A DNA stretch of 64,000 bases from Rhizopus sp. PT2906. Taxonomy: Eukaryota > Mucoromycota > Mucoromycetes > Mucorales > Rhizopodaceae. Below the pieces are notes generated by a model. That model had not been told where the DNA came from and ran no database searches. It was given only the letters and a program-made list of their open reading frames with translations. Below are positions 1-11,639 of this stretch, in pieces. The position numbers were made by a program, and so were the translations under genes. The stretch is from NCBI GenBank assembly GCA_025529335.1, contig JAMYHX010000210.1, positions 1-64,000 of the forward strand. The letters run 5' to 3'. Positions within the stretch are counted from its first letter, which is position 1. Each line of letters starts with the position of its first letter.

Positions 1-341
1 CATACTACCAAAGTCTCTGCCTAACCTAAGGCTTGTCCAGTTCACCCTCTCTGATATAAAATACGAATTTATCATAAGTACACGTGAGATAAGTGGTCTT
101 TGTTTCTTTTCAAGAAGAAAAAGAGATAAAAAGAAATGTTGTTATTTATTCTAATTTTATGTTGTCAGTTCTATCAACAAACATATTGAAAAGCTTTGTT
201 GGCCTATATCATAGGTAATGGATAGAGCTGCACCCGTAGTATTGGTCTAGTTTCTGGTGCATGTAGTGTTTCCCTTTGAATTTATGTCTCTCTCCCTCTG
301 ATATTTTTTTATTAATCGCCTGACTTATTTCGTAGTGATCG

Positions 342-1019
342 ATGACCTTCTTACATTCAAGCTACTACCGGATCAGTTGCCTGGGAATGGATCAATTAAG
401 CAAATCCATCTTAAAAACATTAACTGCGATTGATATTATCGCCCCGGATCTGCTGAATGTCCCAAAAGGAACTTATACCACCGCAAGCACTGAATGGGAC
501 AATGGTTCCCATAGCGATATTCTGTATGTCCCTTATCTGGGCATTCAAAACTCACTACCACCAATTCTGATTGAGGTACAGGCCATCGTGAATGAAGCTT
601 TTATGGAATGATTGGTCAAATACAGTCAAAGCGCCAAACAACTGTACAGATCCTATCCGTTGATGATGATATTTTGCATCCATAAACTCTCTCCGTTGAC
701 ATTTATCATCAAGTTCATACCTGTCGATGGTAAACCATGGATGTAGCGTATTCTTTGTTGTAATTTCTGGACAAAGAGCTGTTATCTTGCGTCAAAACCA
801 AGCCTATCGTGCGAAGAAGTTGATGCCAACGTATCATCTTTACAGGCATTGTCAATGTTTCTGGTTGAACAATCGCCCACCTTGTATGGTCATTCCCATC
901 CTGAACATTTGACAGTACGAACACTTTATTGGCTAGCCATGAAGTGCACTGCATTTGAAACTGAACAAAAAGAAGATTTGGTACATGTCGTTGATGTAAT
1001 TTGCACCAACAATGAATAA
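342..1019 (+). pseudogene. Broken gene of a PD-(D/E)XK-like, transposon-associated family
   Basis: One reading frame runs from the ATG to the final TAA (about 225 codons) and is interrupted only by an in-frame TGA (609-611) and an in-frame TAG (744-746). The protein text continues sensibly across both. An early stretch reads SDILYVPY, then about ten residues later PPILIEVQ, which resembles the D...ExQ/ExK core of PD-(D/E)XK nuclease-type proteins. Further on come KFIPVDGKPWM and a region rich in LYGHSHPE. This layout resembles a large Mucorales-restricted family often found with mobile DNA; that link is from memory of the family pattern, not a search. TGA fits a lost CGA (Arg) and TAG a lost CAG (Gln), so both stops can be explained by C-to-T change. 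Function is unknown and the copy is probably dead. Confidence 0.55.
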
Positions 1020-2720
1020 TTGTGGCATGAGATGGATGCTTCCCTTGCCAACGCCCCTGGCTGTCATATCCGAACATAATTCACGCTTATTGAAACTAAA
1101 GAAATTACCCTTACAATAACACTTGCTAGTACATAACAGATGTCACAGTAGTAAAAACTAGGAAGCCCTTAATTCAGCTACTCTACCCCAGAACAACTAC
1201 TAAACGCACATCAACTATAATCCCACAGTAAACTTAAATAAGAACCACTCTTTATCAATAAAAGAATCAATTCAGTCTTACTGTATCTTATTGTCTCTCA
1301 TTACTTTTATATCATCACACCAATTGCAATCATAACACGCCAGAAGAACTTCCTAACACGGGTTCCTCACTCGCCAGAACCCTTAATTGCTGTTAAACAC
1401 CTACCTCGAGCCTTTCCTTACGCATTAGATGCCCATTACGACCTTTATTAAAGAAATAAAACACTTTCTGATTAATGGATTAATACGACCAGCAGCAATG
1501 CTTACACCAATAACATATACACTATCACCGGGAAAAGAAACTCTAGAAAGATGTTTAACTTGCCAAGTGATAAATACTATAATTGAAATAGCAAACATGT
1601 CAGTGAGATATATTCATACAATTGTCTGATGCTTTATTAAAAAGACAATATAACATGACTTATTAACTTTATAATTGGGTATAGCGACATTATAAACAAA
1701 CAAAATATATATAAAAATAAAACTTTATTTATTATATAAATAATCAATATGAAACCAAGTTTACACTATAAAGAATAGATGTTAGTAAAAAGACAAATAA
1801 ATAAAAGTAGGTCTTTTTCTTTCTCTTCAGAATAAAAAGTTTCTTTCAACGAAATCTCTCAAACTGAGCTGGGTTTAGTAGCAATATGTTTTGTTCATCA
1901 TTGAAAGAAAGAAAAAGAACCGAGATGTACTTACATTTAATAGTTTCCTAAAGTAAAAGTTTGAAAAGAGAAAGTTGACCTTGGTTAATTTATAGTTTTA
2001 ACTTGAAAAAAATTTTTGGGACGTGACTGTCGCACTTTTAAAATACGCGTCACTCTGATTCGATTAGAAGTGTATTCAATTAAGCTTTATCAAAGCGATC
2101 AGAGTAGTTACTTTTACATACACAACACGGTTAAACAGTGGTTAAGCATATAAGTTTACTATTTGCTCTTGATTAACAAGTACAGATTTGGCAATCGTCC
2201 CATTTGGTCCGACTATAAAATAATATATTTATCAGATAAAATATCATTTGCTGCTGCTATCCATTTCATCACGTATTAGTAGTCATGTATTGTGCCTAAA
2301 GATAAGTTTTTATGAAGAAATGAGCACTTTTGCTTCATAACTATATCCTTTTGAAGTTGATTGGTTTTTCAAAAAAAAAATCAATCTGCCCATTTTGGTT
2401 GACCCTTTGATCAAGGTAATTAAAAAAAAAAGATATTGTAGAAATAGTTATGAAGAATTATTTCTAATAAAACTGACAAATCCAGACAGCCTTCAAGTGC
2501 TGATTATGACAGTCGAAGCACAAGGAGACTGTGGGGTCACAACTACAAAATTTTTCAACCCGCTTGCTTTTTTTGCATTTACAACACATCAATCTCTTTT
2601 GTTGCCTGTATTGCTCATTGAGATATAGGAATGGTTAGAATCACTTCTAAACATTCGGTTGCTGCCTTGGGCCACTAAGTTGGCTGATTAGTTCACGAGA
2701 GTCTTGCTGGGAGTTCTCGT
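1020..2720. other. AT-rich gap with no convincing gene
   Basis: About 1.7 kb of AT-rich DNA lies between two degraded mobile-type genes. Small open frames exist at 1429-1629 and 2395-2628, but they have low-complexity composition, no motif and no plausible splice partner. I see no RNA gene here. Confidence 0.5.
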
Positions 2721-3394
2721 TCATATTGCTAATACCACAGAGTACTTGGTAGATCTCATATACTGTAGATTGTCTCTTGCATGGTTTACTTCATTGTATC
2801 TCGACTTCAATTTCTTACAGTGTTCAAGCATGTTGAAAGCCAAATTATCCTTAAAAAATGAGTGACCTCTTGAGGCACCTTCCTCAGAGAAGGCCCTGAA
2901 GGAACTGTATGCGTTAGCTTCGCAAAGACCCAAGAAGAAACCAAAGAAGCGCATTCCCCATCTCTCGGTTGAGATGATGTCGTGACAAGAGATCAGATTA
3001 TCTTGTAAACTATTTGCAGCATCCATAGAAACTATAGCGAAATAATTGACTTCAACACACGCATTATATTGCAGCTATTATACCTACTTTTGTGCCTTTC
3101 GTATTCGTCTACTACTTCCGGACGCTTGATAGTAACTAGGTTACCGTCAGAAGACTTTAAAGTCTTTTCACCAGTAAGTCTAGTCGTACCACATGAGGAT
3201 ACAAAGGCTTTTACTTTTTGAGCCCAAAAAGCGCAAACAAACATCTTCCTGTTGGTTGTATCTTTTTTCATAGTGTAGTAGTTACCATAGTTAACATCTA
3301 CGCTCTCCACAATATCTGTTTCAGGCACGCCCTGAGGCCAGTAATGACGCTTGGTGACCTGCATAATTGAATAAAGGCCATGATTCATCAGCAC
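2721..3394 (-). pseudogene. piggyBac-type (DDE_Tnp_1_7) transposase, 3' part only
   Basis: The minus strand carries two collinear pieces that join across a 56-nt GT-AG intron (3087-3032) with phase kept, giving YERHKISMDAANSL at the junction. Before it come WPQGVP, KMFVCAFWAQKVKAFVSSC and NLVTIKRPEVVDEYE; after it DNLISCHDIISTERW, FGFFLGLCEANAYSSFRAF and GHSFFKDNLAF. This is the C-terminal half of the piggyBac-derived transposase domain, and the Asp after the junction matches the third catalytic Asp of the family. The N-terminal DNA-binding part and the first two catalytic Asp residues are missing: homology stops near 3400. Downstream it ends at a TGA (2723-2721) without a recognisable Cys-rich tail. 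It is best read as a truncated, non-autonomous remnant. Confidence 0.7.
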
Positions 3395-3598
3395 TGATAC
3401 TTTAAATAAATAACACGCGTCGCAAAAAATAAGAAAGTCTGTCCAATTAAAAAACTGTGGTTTATATCAACCCAAATGGGCCGACCAAATCTTTACTTGT
3501 TAATAATACATCACATTTGACTTTACAAACACGACTTGTATCAAAATACCCACTAATGCATTTACAACACAGATCATTCAATTCCTTTTTATTGACGC

Positions 3599-3630
3599 AT
3601 ACACACACACACACACGCGCACGCACGCAT
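3599..3630. repeat. CA/CG dinucleotide microsatellite
   Basis: A run of alternating CA changes into CG/CA repeats. It lies just downstream of the S26 gene, between it and the transposase remnant, and gives false open frames on both strands. Confidence 0.9.
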
Positions 3631-3705
3631 AAAAGCAAAAATGAGAGAAGGACATTTAAGCCTTGTTGGCAGTCTAATAAGACACACAATCAGTTCCTAT
3701 CCCCA

Positions 3706-4404
3706 CTATAAATCTTTTTGTTGTTTTACCTTTTGGAATCTGAATCTAGGAGGAGGAAGTCTGCTACGGCGCTGAGTGCGAGAACGAACACGAACGATAC
3801 GAGCGTGAATAGCACATGAAACACAGTAATGAAGCTTGACATATAACTTGGGAATAGCATATTCTAATTAAATGTAAATATCAATGCTATCTCTCTCTCT
3901 CCCTCTTTCTTTCTTTCATCATTTACCCTCATAAATAGAGGCTTCTTGAATATCACGGATAGCAGCAGTTTCAACCATGTTACGGATAGTGAAACGCTTA
4001 ATAGCCTTGTCCTTGGGGACACAGCGGTAACAGTTGATACAACGGACAAACTTGGTGTGTCCACGTCCGTGCTGGTTACGTCCGTTATTTCTTCTCTTGG
4101 AAGTCTACAAATAGAGCTCTGGTTTAGAAAAACAAGGACTGAACAAAAAGAGAATAGCTGCTGTGCTTTTATAAAAAGAAATAATGGGCGAAATGAAGTC
4201 TAATGGGGCTGCTATGATGGTGTTTACATTCTCTTCATTGACACATTTCCTCTCGCTTTTTTTTTTATTAATAACTATTCATTTATCTTCTTCATGATCG
4301 AAATATAGATTCATCCATCCATCCATCTCTGACATCAAACAATGCAAATCCTCCCTTCATTTCGTCTGCCCCCTTTTTCTTTATTGTAAAGGCTAACTTA
4401 CCAT
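3706..4404 (-). CDS. rps26: 40S ribosomal protein S26 (eS26)
   Basis: A component of the small ribosomal subunit near the mRNA exit site. Three exons fit: an ATG-only first exon (4404-4402) followed by a GTAAGT donor and a 297-nt intron, exon 2 (4104-3927), and exon 3 (3863-3706). The joined protein is 112 residues, usual for the family. It starts MTSKRRNNGRN and contains HGRGHTKFVRCINCYRCVPKDKAIKRF in two motif blocks, then the conserved IRNMVE segment, YAIPKLYVKLHYCVSC and RIVRVRSR. The paired cysteines (CINC and CVSC) of the eS26 zinc site are present. After RFRFQK the frame reads eight more codons to a TAG at 3708-3706. A GT at the end of RFRFQK could be an intron donor, so the last residues are less sure. 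The long first intron may hold regulatory signals. Confidence 0.92.
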
Positions 4405-4687
4405 ACTGTGTTATTAGAGAAAGGGAGGATTCTTACCGGATTTGATACTCTCATTTTCTCTCGCTAAAACAAGACCTGTATGCTTACTCTCATTGGCTAA
4501 AAGAGAAGCGGGGTATTAAATTACTAGCATGATAAAGACGTCTTTGAATCAATCCCTTAAGCCTTGGTCCATGAAAATAAGCTAAAGAGTGTATTTGTGT
4601 GCTAAGTATGTAATCAAATTGTTTATTAAAATGAAAAAATGAGGAATAATAACAATAATAATAATAATAAAATGGTCTATAGATTAT

Positions 4688-7600
4688 TTAATGACTTTCA
4701 TGCTTTTTCTTTGCAATAGACAACAATTCATTGTATTCACCAGAACGAACGCACATTTGCTGGAAGATACCTCCTTCTTTTTTCATCAGATGATAAGGTG
4801 TATCAAATTCCTTGACTTGTCCGTGATCCAGGACTAAGATACGATCATAATCTGCTACAGTACGAATACGGTGAGCAATGCAAAGCAGTGCAGAGCTCTT
4901 GAACTCGGTTCTTATAGTTTCTTGAATCTTGTGATCTGTATCAAAATCAACAGAAGATGTAGCTTCATCCAAAATAATCAATGAGGATTTCTTGACAAGT
5001 GCACGAGCCAAAGCAATCAATTGTCTTTGTCCTTGTGACCAGTTGGATCCGTTCTCTGTAACAGGTGAATCAAGACTAATGGCATTTTCTCCTTGTTGGT
5101 TCTCATCATCAATCAAATGAGCACGCTTCAATGAAGCCCAGAGCTCAGCATCGTCATGTTGATCAAAAGGATCCAAATTGCTGCGAAGTGTACCAGAGAA
5201 CAGAACGGGATCTTGAGGAATGATGGTAAGACGAGATCGAAGTGTGTTCAAGCCGATAGTGTGAATGTCGACACCATCAATATAAACATGACCACTCGTA
5301 GGTTCCATGAATCGGAATAAAGACAGGGCTAAAGTAGACTTGCCAGAGCCAGTACGACCGACGATACCAATCTTTTCTCGAGGATTTACCTTGAAAGAGA
5401 CATTACGAAGCACAGGTGGGTTCTCGGGTGCATACTGCATAACCAAATCTTTGACTTCGACGCTACCATGCTCGGGCCATGAAGGACGAGGTTCAGTCTC
5501 AGGTATCTCTGTAGGTGGTTCTTCTTCGATATCAAGGTACTCGTGGACACGTTCGACAGCATTCATGTTCATTTCATTCATGGCGTAATTACGGACGACC
5601 CATAAGACATGGTGAGTGAATGTAAGCGAGTAACTGAGTGAAAGACCAGCTAATCCAGGATCAATCCAGTCACGAGCAAGAATAAGTACAAAGCCGGTAC
5701 AGAAGCCAACAAAGGCGCCAAGGATATCCACACGGCAGTGAAGCCATCGGTTAGTGGCCCACATCCAGATAAAGGGTCGGTTGTTGCTATCTACCTTTGC
5801 ATAGTTTTCGTTAATGAATCTATATTGACTACCAAAGGCACGAATGGTGGCAACGCCATTGACGCTTTCGTTAAATTGAACATAGATAGGACTGCGAGAG
5901 ACGGAGTTGAGACGCTTCAAATCTCTAGACGTTTCAAGATAATACGTGCCAATCATCCAAAATAATCCGGCAATGAAAGCACCAGGAATAAGGAATGTAG
6001 GTGTTACATAAGATACCAGTAGGATAACACATAGAGTAGCAACAATAGAGTAGATGAAGAAAGATAACTGAGGACCTACTTCTTGATCAATAGTGGCCAA
6101 ATCAGAAGAGAATCGATTCACAATACGACCTAAAGGTGTTGTATCGTAAAAACGAACCTTTGCGCGCAAGATACGATCAAGCAGCTGCTTGTGGATACGA
6201 CGGGAAGCGTTTATGGCACCAGTGAAAAGGATAAAGGTACGTAATGAAGTCAAAAGCATGGCACCCATACCGATAAGGAAATAAATACCCAAATAGTATA
6301 CAGCATCAATTGGTTCATTGTCTGGAGTCTCCAATGCTTGTTGTCCATCAATAGGGCTCATGTAAAAGTTTACGAAGCTTGCGCCTTGTCCGATCGCAGA
6401 AACAGAATGACCGGCAATAGAAACTGTACCAACAGCCGTTACATTGTTCATAGGCTCGCTTTCTTGCCTTCCATACGCAGCAGACCATACTCTGATCCAA
6501 TAGTCTTGAGCGAGAGCAGTACCTTGTGCAGCACAAAACAAGACAAGGACTGTAATCCAAAACATGAAACCACCAGAAGCATCGATATATGTCTTGTAGA
6601 CGTTCCATGAAACACCACCTTCAGCACGCTCTTCTTCCTTGACAAGTTTACCGTCACCCTTAGCAGTTGTTTTCTTTACAGCCGTCTTGGGAACAGTAGG
6701 AATAGGACCATCAACAGCATGTTCTTCAGATATATCAGCCTTTTCTTTTTCAGCATTTGCAAGTTCTTCACCAAGAGCTCCAGACTTGAGCATGTCCTTA
6801 GGAGCACCAGCAGCAACGACTTCACCATCTTTAAGAGCAACAACATAATCAGCTCCGTTTAAGCATAGACCGACATGATGAGTTACTAAAATCACCGTAC
6901 GTCCCTTCATCAAGTGTCCTGTCAAACAGTGTTCATATAAATGCTTTGCCGTATGAGCGTCCACTGCACTGAGACAATCGTCCAAAATGACAGTAATAGC
7001 TTGAGAGTAAACTGCACGGGCGATGGCTACACGTTGTTTCTGTCCACCGCTCAAGGTGATACCCTTCTCGCCCACCTCTGTTGCATCTCCAAACTCGAGA
7101 ATATCCAAATCGCGTGTGAGTGCAGTCATGTATAAGACGTCCTGGTAGCGTTGTTCGTCATAGGGTAAACCAAAAAGAATGTTGTCACGAATGCTGCAAT
7201 TCTGTAACCAAGCTGTTTGAGCAACATATGCAATACCTGAGACGGCTCCTCCTAAAGGACTTGTCTTGTTTGGAATAATACGAGGCAATACTGCGCGACC
7301 AGCCATGCGATGCGTTTCTCCTAACAAACTAGCCAACAAGGTGGTCTTGCCGGATCCAGTAGGGCCACAGACAATAGAAAGTTTACCAACAGGGAAAGAG
7401 AGATTGAGATTCTTGATGGCAGCCTTAAATGTACCATCGGGATTCGTAGGCTTATTGTCCCAGCTGAAGGTAGCATCATCAACAAAACCAATCATGGTAC
7501 CATTTGCATCTTCTTCCTTTACGGGATCAACCTCATCTTCATCCAAAAACTTTTCTACACGCTTGGCAGAAACATTACCTTGAAGGGTCATAGAGATCAT

Positions 7601-9643
7601 CAATGGGAATTCATCAAGAGCGCCACGGAACGTGTTGAATAGAGCCAATGCAGTGAAGGCGACAGAGGCAGTGAGCGTGTTTGTTTCTGTGTATACATAA
7701 AATACGGTAACCATGATTAAAATCGGAATAAGGAACCATGCGTTCAAGATCCACATAAACATCATCAGACGAGAACGAATAGCGCCCAATTCATTTTCTC
7801 TAGCATTAAGGATACGCTTCTTGAATTCGCTTTCCCAGGCAAAAAACTTGACGATACGGATTGCAGACAAGAGTTCGTTGACCAACTTGAGTCGCTTATC
7901 TGTTGCAGACATGACAGCCTCATGAAGATTTTCAAAGCGACGACTAATATAGTAGGTGATGGGTTGGCATGCGATCATGACCAAGACACCCCAGAGAGCA
8001 GCAACACCCAAAAGCTTGTATAAACTCCAGATACTGATCACAATTTGAATGGGATAACAGTAAATATAAAAGATATAAGCAGCAATTTCTGCCACCTTTT
8101 GTGCATCTACTGATAACAAATTGTTCACGTTACTTTTCTCCTCTTTGTCAACAACCTCTTTGCCATTTTCAGATGAAGAAGATCCACTTTGGTCGCGACG
8201 GCGTAAGGATTTTGAAAACACTTCACCAACCACAATGGACTGGATACGGATACTGAATATACGGCCAATGTAGAGAGCTTGTTGAAGACATAATGACTGA
8301 GCAGAGTTGGTGACAAATAAGCCAAGGACGTAAAAGAATGCGGTCGTCACAGGTTCTCCTCTTGGGTTTTCGATATACTTGATAATCAGGTTTAAAAAGA
8401 GAGGTGGACCAAATAATAGAATACACCAAGTCAAGCAGTAGAATAACTGAATTAAAAGAGGTACACGGAAAGTACGCATTAACGTGGCTACCAAACTCTT
8501 TGATTGCTTGTGTCGCTGATATTCAGATAATGCATTCTTGGCACGGTTTTCAGCCGGCAATTCCAATAAATCATTATCGTTTAATGTACGACGATATCCT
8601 TCCTTCATCATCACATTTACCCAACTAAACATAAACTGAGAGTAAAGAGAAGCCCAGTTTTCGGGAGATAACGTACGTCCCTTCATAAAAAGTTAATAAA
8701 CCACTTGTATCAAATATCCATTCACTTACCGAGTCCGTAACAATAGCCTTTGAAGGAGCATTTCTAGTTTCGTTAATGATCAAAACGACCAAGACAAAGC
8801 TGATGGTTGTAGAGCAAATGGAGGCCATGTATCCAAAAGCCTCCTCTGGATTCAGTTTTAGAATATAATAAGATCGTATGTTGACAATGCCAATCAAGAA
8901 ATGGAAAACATAAGCAAGGTTTAGATGATTACAGATAGTATTCGCCAAAGCGGTGTAACTTCCAGAGAGATAGATATTCACGATTGAAAGAGCGAAACAG
9001 TATACCTATAATCCCGCGACAAGATACAGTTAGTAAACACAGCAACAATACATAATAGATCTGGGATGCAAAAAAATAAAAAACTTACCCAAAAGGCGGC
9101 GTGTGTCATATAGGCTCCCAAGATCTCATGCTCTGAACCTTCATTTTCTGTAAATTCGTATGTCTTGTGATAAATCTTTTGAATAGCGATAACGCACAAA
9201 GCCAACTGAGCAAGTGAAAGCAAGAATCTCGATAGATTGAACAATGTCCAACGAGATGCTTCAATGGTTATGTCGTGTGTTATGGTATCATCAGATGCGT
9301 TATCTGATATGGCGGCTGAACCGTAATGATGTACAGTAGGTAATTGAGAATGCTTCAAAAGTGGCTCGTAGCCATGTTTTCGAGACCTGTAGTGCTTTAT
9401 TGAACCAATCATCAAGTATATGATTGATCCTGTAAGCAAAACTATAGGAAGTGCTCCATTGATAATACTGATACCATCTTTAGTCTCTGTTATTCCTATT
9501 TTTTTTTTTCATTACTTACATATCCCTAAAGCAAGGAGAAAAATCGTTACCTATCCACGGCTGCTATAAAATGGTTGAGCAAAGAGTCAAATTGATATGT
9601 CTATAGTAAATCTTACGGATAGTGTACAACGATAGTCTAGCAT
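4688..9643 (-). CDS. ABCC-type (MRP/Ybt1-like) full ABC transporter
   Basis: An ATP-driven transporter of the ABCC subfamily, probably in the vacuolar membrane, moving organic anions or conjugates (inferred from family). Five exons join in phase: 9643-9617, a 13-nt exon 9563-9551, 9495-9089, 9005-8730 and 8680-4688, giving 1571 residues. The first about 240 residues hold several membrane segments (TMD0). Then come TMD1, NBD1, TMD2 and NBD2. NBD1 has Walker A GPTGSGKTT (about residue 680), signature LSGGQKQR and Walker B ILDD; NBD2 has GRTGSGKST (about 1348), a degenerate WSQGQRQ signature and LIILDEATS. Asp in place of the catalytic Glu in NBD1 is normal for ABCC proteins. The NBD1 text DDCLSAVDAHTAKHLYE resembles yeast Ybt1/Vmr1. 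A start at the internal Met (8686) would lose TMD0. The first two tiny exons are the least certain part. Confidence 0.9.
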
Positions 9644-10506
9644 AGTTTATGGCTAATTGAAAGAAAAGAACCAAAAAAAATTTAATCTTTGATTAGTATT
9701 TATATCCAGCACATCGGCTATTCTATTCCAAAACTGTATGTAATTGCTTTTTCTGGAATACTTACAAAACTGCGGTCCCTCGGGCAAAAAAAAAAAAGCC
9801 AAGGCTTAATGCCTTTGTTCAACAAGAAATATGTTAAGGGGCATCAAAAAATGATATGCTGCGGTGATTGCTGGACTACCCTTTTCGGTTGCTGCGGGCA
9901 TTGTGTGGACAATTAGTAATCCATCTTTTTTTTTTTTTTTATTATTATTATTTTATTCACCCTATACAAAAAGGTTTGAATCTGAAAGACAGTAACGCAA
10001 AAAACTTGGAAGTTAGGTATTGTTACTGCATATGGATAAAATAGAATTCATTGTAGATGTACAGAAATCTCAGTCAGGTAAAACACAAATGAGATATTTA
10101 TCTTTGTGATTTGAATAATAAACATTTGCTAGAAAGAGAAGAACCATAGTACAACCATTGATCTATATATTGTTTACTTCAAAAATGAAGGGAACAATAA
10201 TGAAATTGTGTAATTTACTCAAGCATACGCAATATTCATGTGCACACTGCTTCCGAAAAATAAATTTGCACCAGGTACAAATTGATGTGGTACTTGCTCA
10301 AAAGGGAGTACAAGATCTTCCATATTGTGGTTACCATAGCAACTGGGAGATGATATGGATATATTACGACAATAGACGTCGTATGATAATAATAAGTCAA
10401 GACAAAAATGAAGGAAATTATCAATTCATCTCGTTAAAGAAGTTGTGTGTATGCTAATACCACCACTCTTTCCAAAGAAAAAGAAAAAAATACTAATGCT
10501 TAGACT
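9644..10506. other. Gap between ABCC gene and unknown frame
   Basis: This AT-rich stretch has poly-T and poly-A runs (around 9788 and 9927). Two small plus-strand frames (9689-9916 and 10158-10457) show no known motif and no clear exon partners; I do not call them genes. Part of it should contain the promoter of the minus-strand ABCC gene. Confidence 0.45.
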
Positions 10507-10851
10507 ATGGAAAAACCAAGAACTGTGATCACGGACCTACCAGACTGGTTGCCAAGATCAACTGTTAAATCAGCTGAAAAGGCTAGTGCACAAGAAAAAA
10601 AACATAAAGCATAACCAAGGCACTTTAGGGACATATCTAATTTATTAGAAGCAGTTTGTTTAACACAGGAATTGTTAAATAAATTGATATTAGCAAATGC
10701 AGCACTGGATGGTTACACGGTAGCCTTTTCTGTTACTACTTTTGTAACAACTTCTGTTACAAATTCGACCTCCAAGTCGTCGTTCGGCGCACTTGGGTTA
10801 TTGCTTGTATGCTATAATAAGCTGTTAGGATTAACAGTATACATCAAGTGA
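10507..10851 (+). pseudogene. Unknown reading frame broken by one stop
   Basis: Starting at ATG 10507, 35 codons read MEKPRTVITDLPDWLPRSTV and on to a TAA at 10612-10614. The same frame then stays open for 78 codons to the TGA at 10851, with a mildly hydrophobic part (ALDGYTVAFSVTTFVTTSV, LGLLLVCYNKLLGL). Two collinear pieces in one frame with one stop suggest a decayed gene or a fragment of a mobile element. No intron signal removes the TAA. I do not recognise the family. Confidence 0.3.
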
Positions 10852-10854
10852 TTA

Positions 10855-11343
10855 CTATCCCCTTACATCAGCTATACACGGGCAATCAGAAAATAGTAAG
10901 GTGCTCTCTTCATTATAAACTCTAGAGTTGGATAGATACTCTACAAGTTCCTGATCTTGGCTCATTTTTTCTGTAAAATATAAATGGATAACATCAAAAA
11001 GACCTTTACATAAAGTTCGATCTTCATGAGACAAGCAATAAATCAATACGTCTATATCTCTATCCGAAAGATATTCTTCAAGGCCTATTGGTTGCGAAAA
11101 CCCTCCATCTGTATGTGTTGATGGAACAGCACTAGGAGCTAACAATGGCTGCAAGCTTTGTGGTTTATCAGAGAGTAACGAAGAAGGCAAGGCGGAATGC
11201 GCCTCTACTATTCTTGAAGGGTTTACTGGGAAGACGCCATTATAATTATAATTATTATTATTATTGTTCAATAAGCTCATAATGGGTGATATTTGACTCT
11301 GGAAACTGCTGGCCTCCCGCTTTTGAGCTTTGAGATTGAACAT
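10855..11343 (-). CDS. Hypothetical protein with Asn-rich linker
   Basis: A 162-residue frame from ATG 11343 to the stop at 10855. It begins with a basic segment (MFNLKAQKREASS), has an Asn/Tyr-rich tract (about residues 25-34), a Ser/Pro/Leu-rich linker, and then a compact, probably helical region (GLEEYLSDRDIDVLIYCLSHEDRTL). The frame stays open upstream of the ATG through about 17 more codons to an AG that could be a splice acceptor, so an N-terminal exon may be missing. It sits about 300 bases downstream of the alginate-lyase-type gene on the same strand. I do not recognise the family; it could be the C-terminal part of a regulator. Existence is plausible rather than proven. Confidence 0.4.
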   Translation of the reverse strand: MFNLKAQKREASSFQSQISPIMSLLNNNNNNYNYNGVFPVNPSRIVEAHSALPSSLLSDKPQSLQPLLAPSAVPSTHTDGGFSQPIGLEEYLSDRDIDVLIYCLSHEDRTLCKGLFDVIHLYFTEKMSQDQELVEYLSNSRVYNEESTLLFSDCPCIADVRG

Positions 11344-11639
11344 AGCATCATGTGCGGCCGCTCTATATTCACGAAATACGTTAGAAAAGCAAGTATGATA
11401 GATCCTCTACCGTACTCTGTTGAAGAGATCAATATGATGCAACATAAAGAAAGTATCAAGATATATAGAGTGTATTCCATAGATGAGCACTTTCAAGGAA
11501 TGAAGAGACAGAAAAAAGACTTTTTTTGATGTGGTCCAAATTTATACAAACAAATTGCCCACATATTTATTGAATACTAATCATATATTTAGACATTTTT
11601 ACTACTGCAGCGGTTATTATAGAAGGCTCCGTAGATGGC

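Noticed and set aside
3864..4203. Open frames opposite the S26 gene
   Set aside because: They are shadows of the ribosomal exons; the minus strand reads a conserved eS26 protein with correct splice sites.
8625..8686. Met at 8686 as the start of the ABC transporter
   Set aside because: A good GT-AG intron (8729-8681) joins this exon to upstream exons coding TMD0, and the phases agree through five exons.
9689..9916. Cys-rich small frame (CCGDCWTTLFGCCGHC) as a secreted effector
   Set aside because: No signal peptide, A-run inside the frame and no supporting start context; likely chance.
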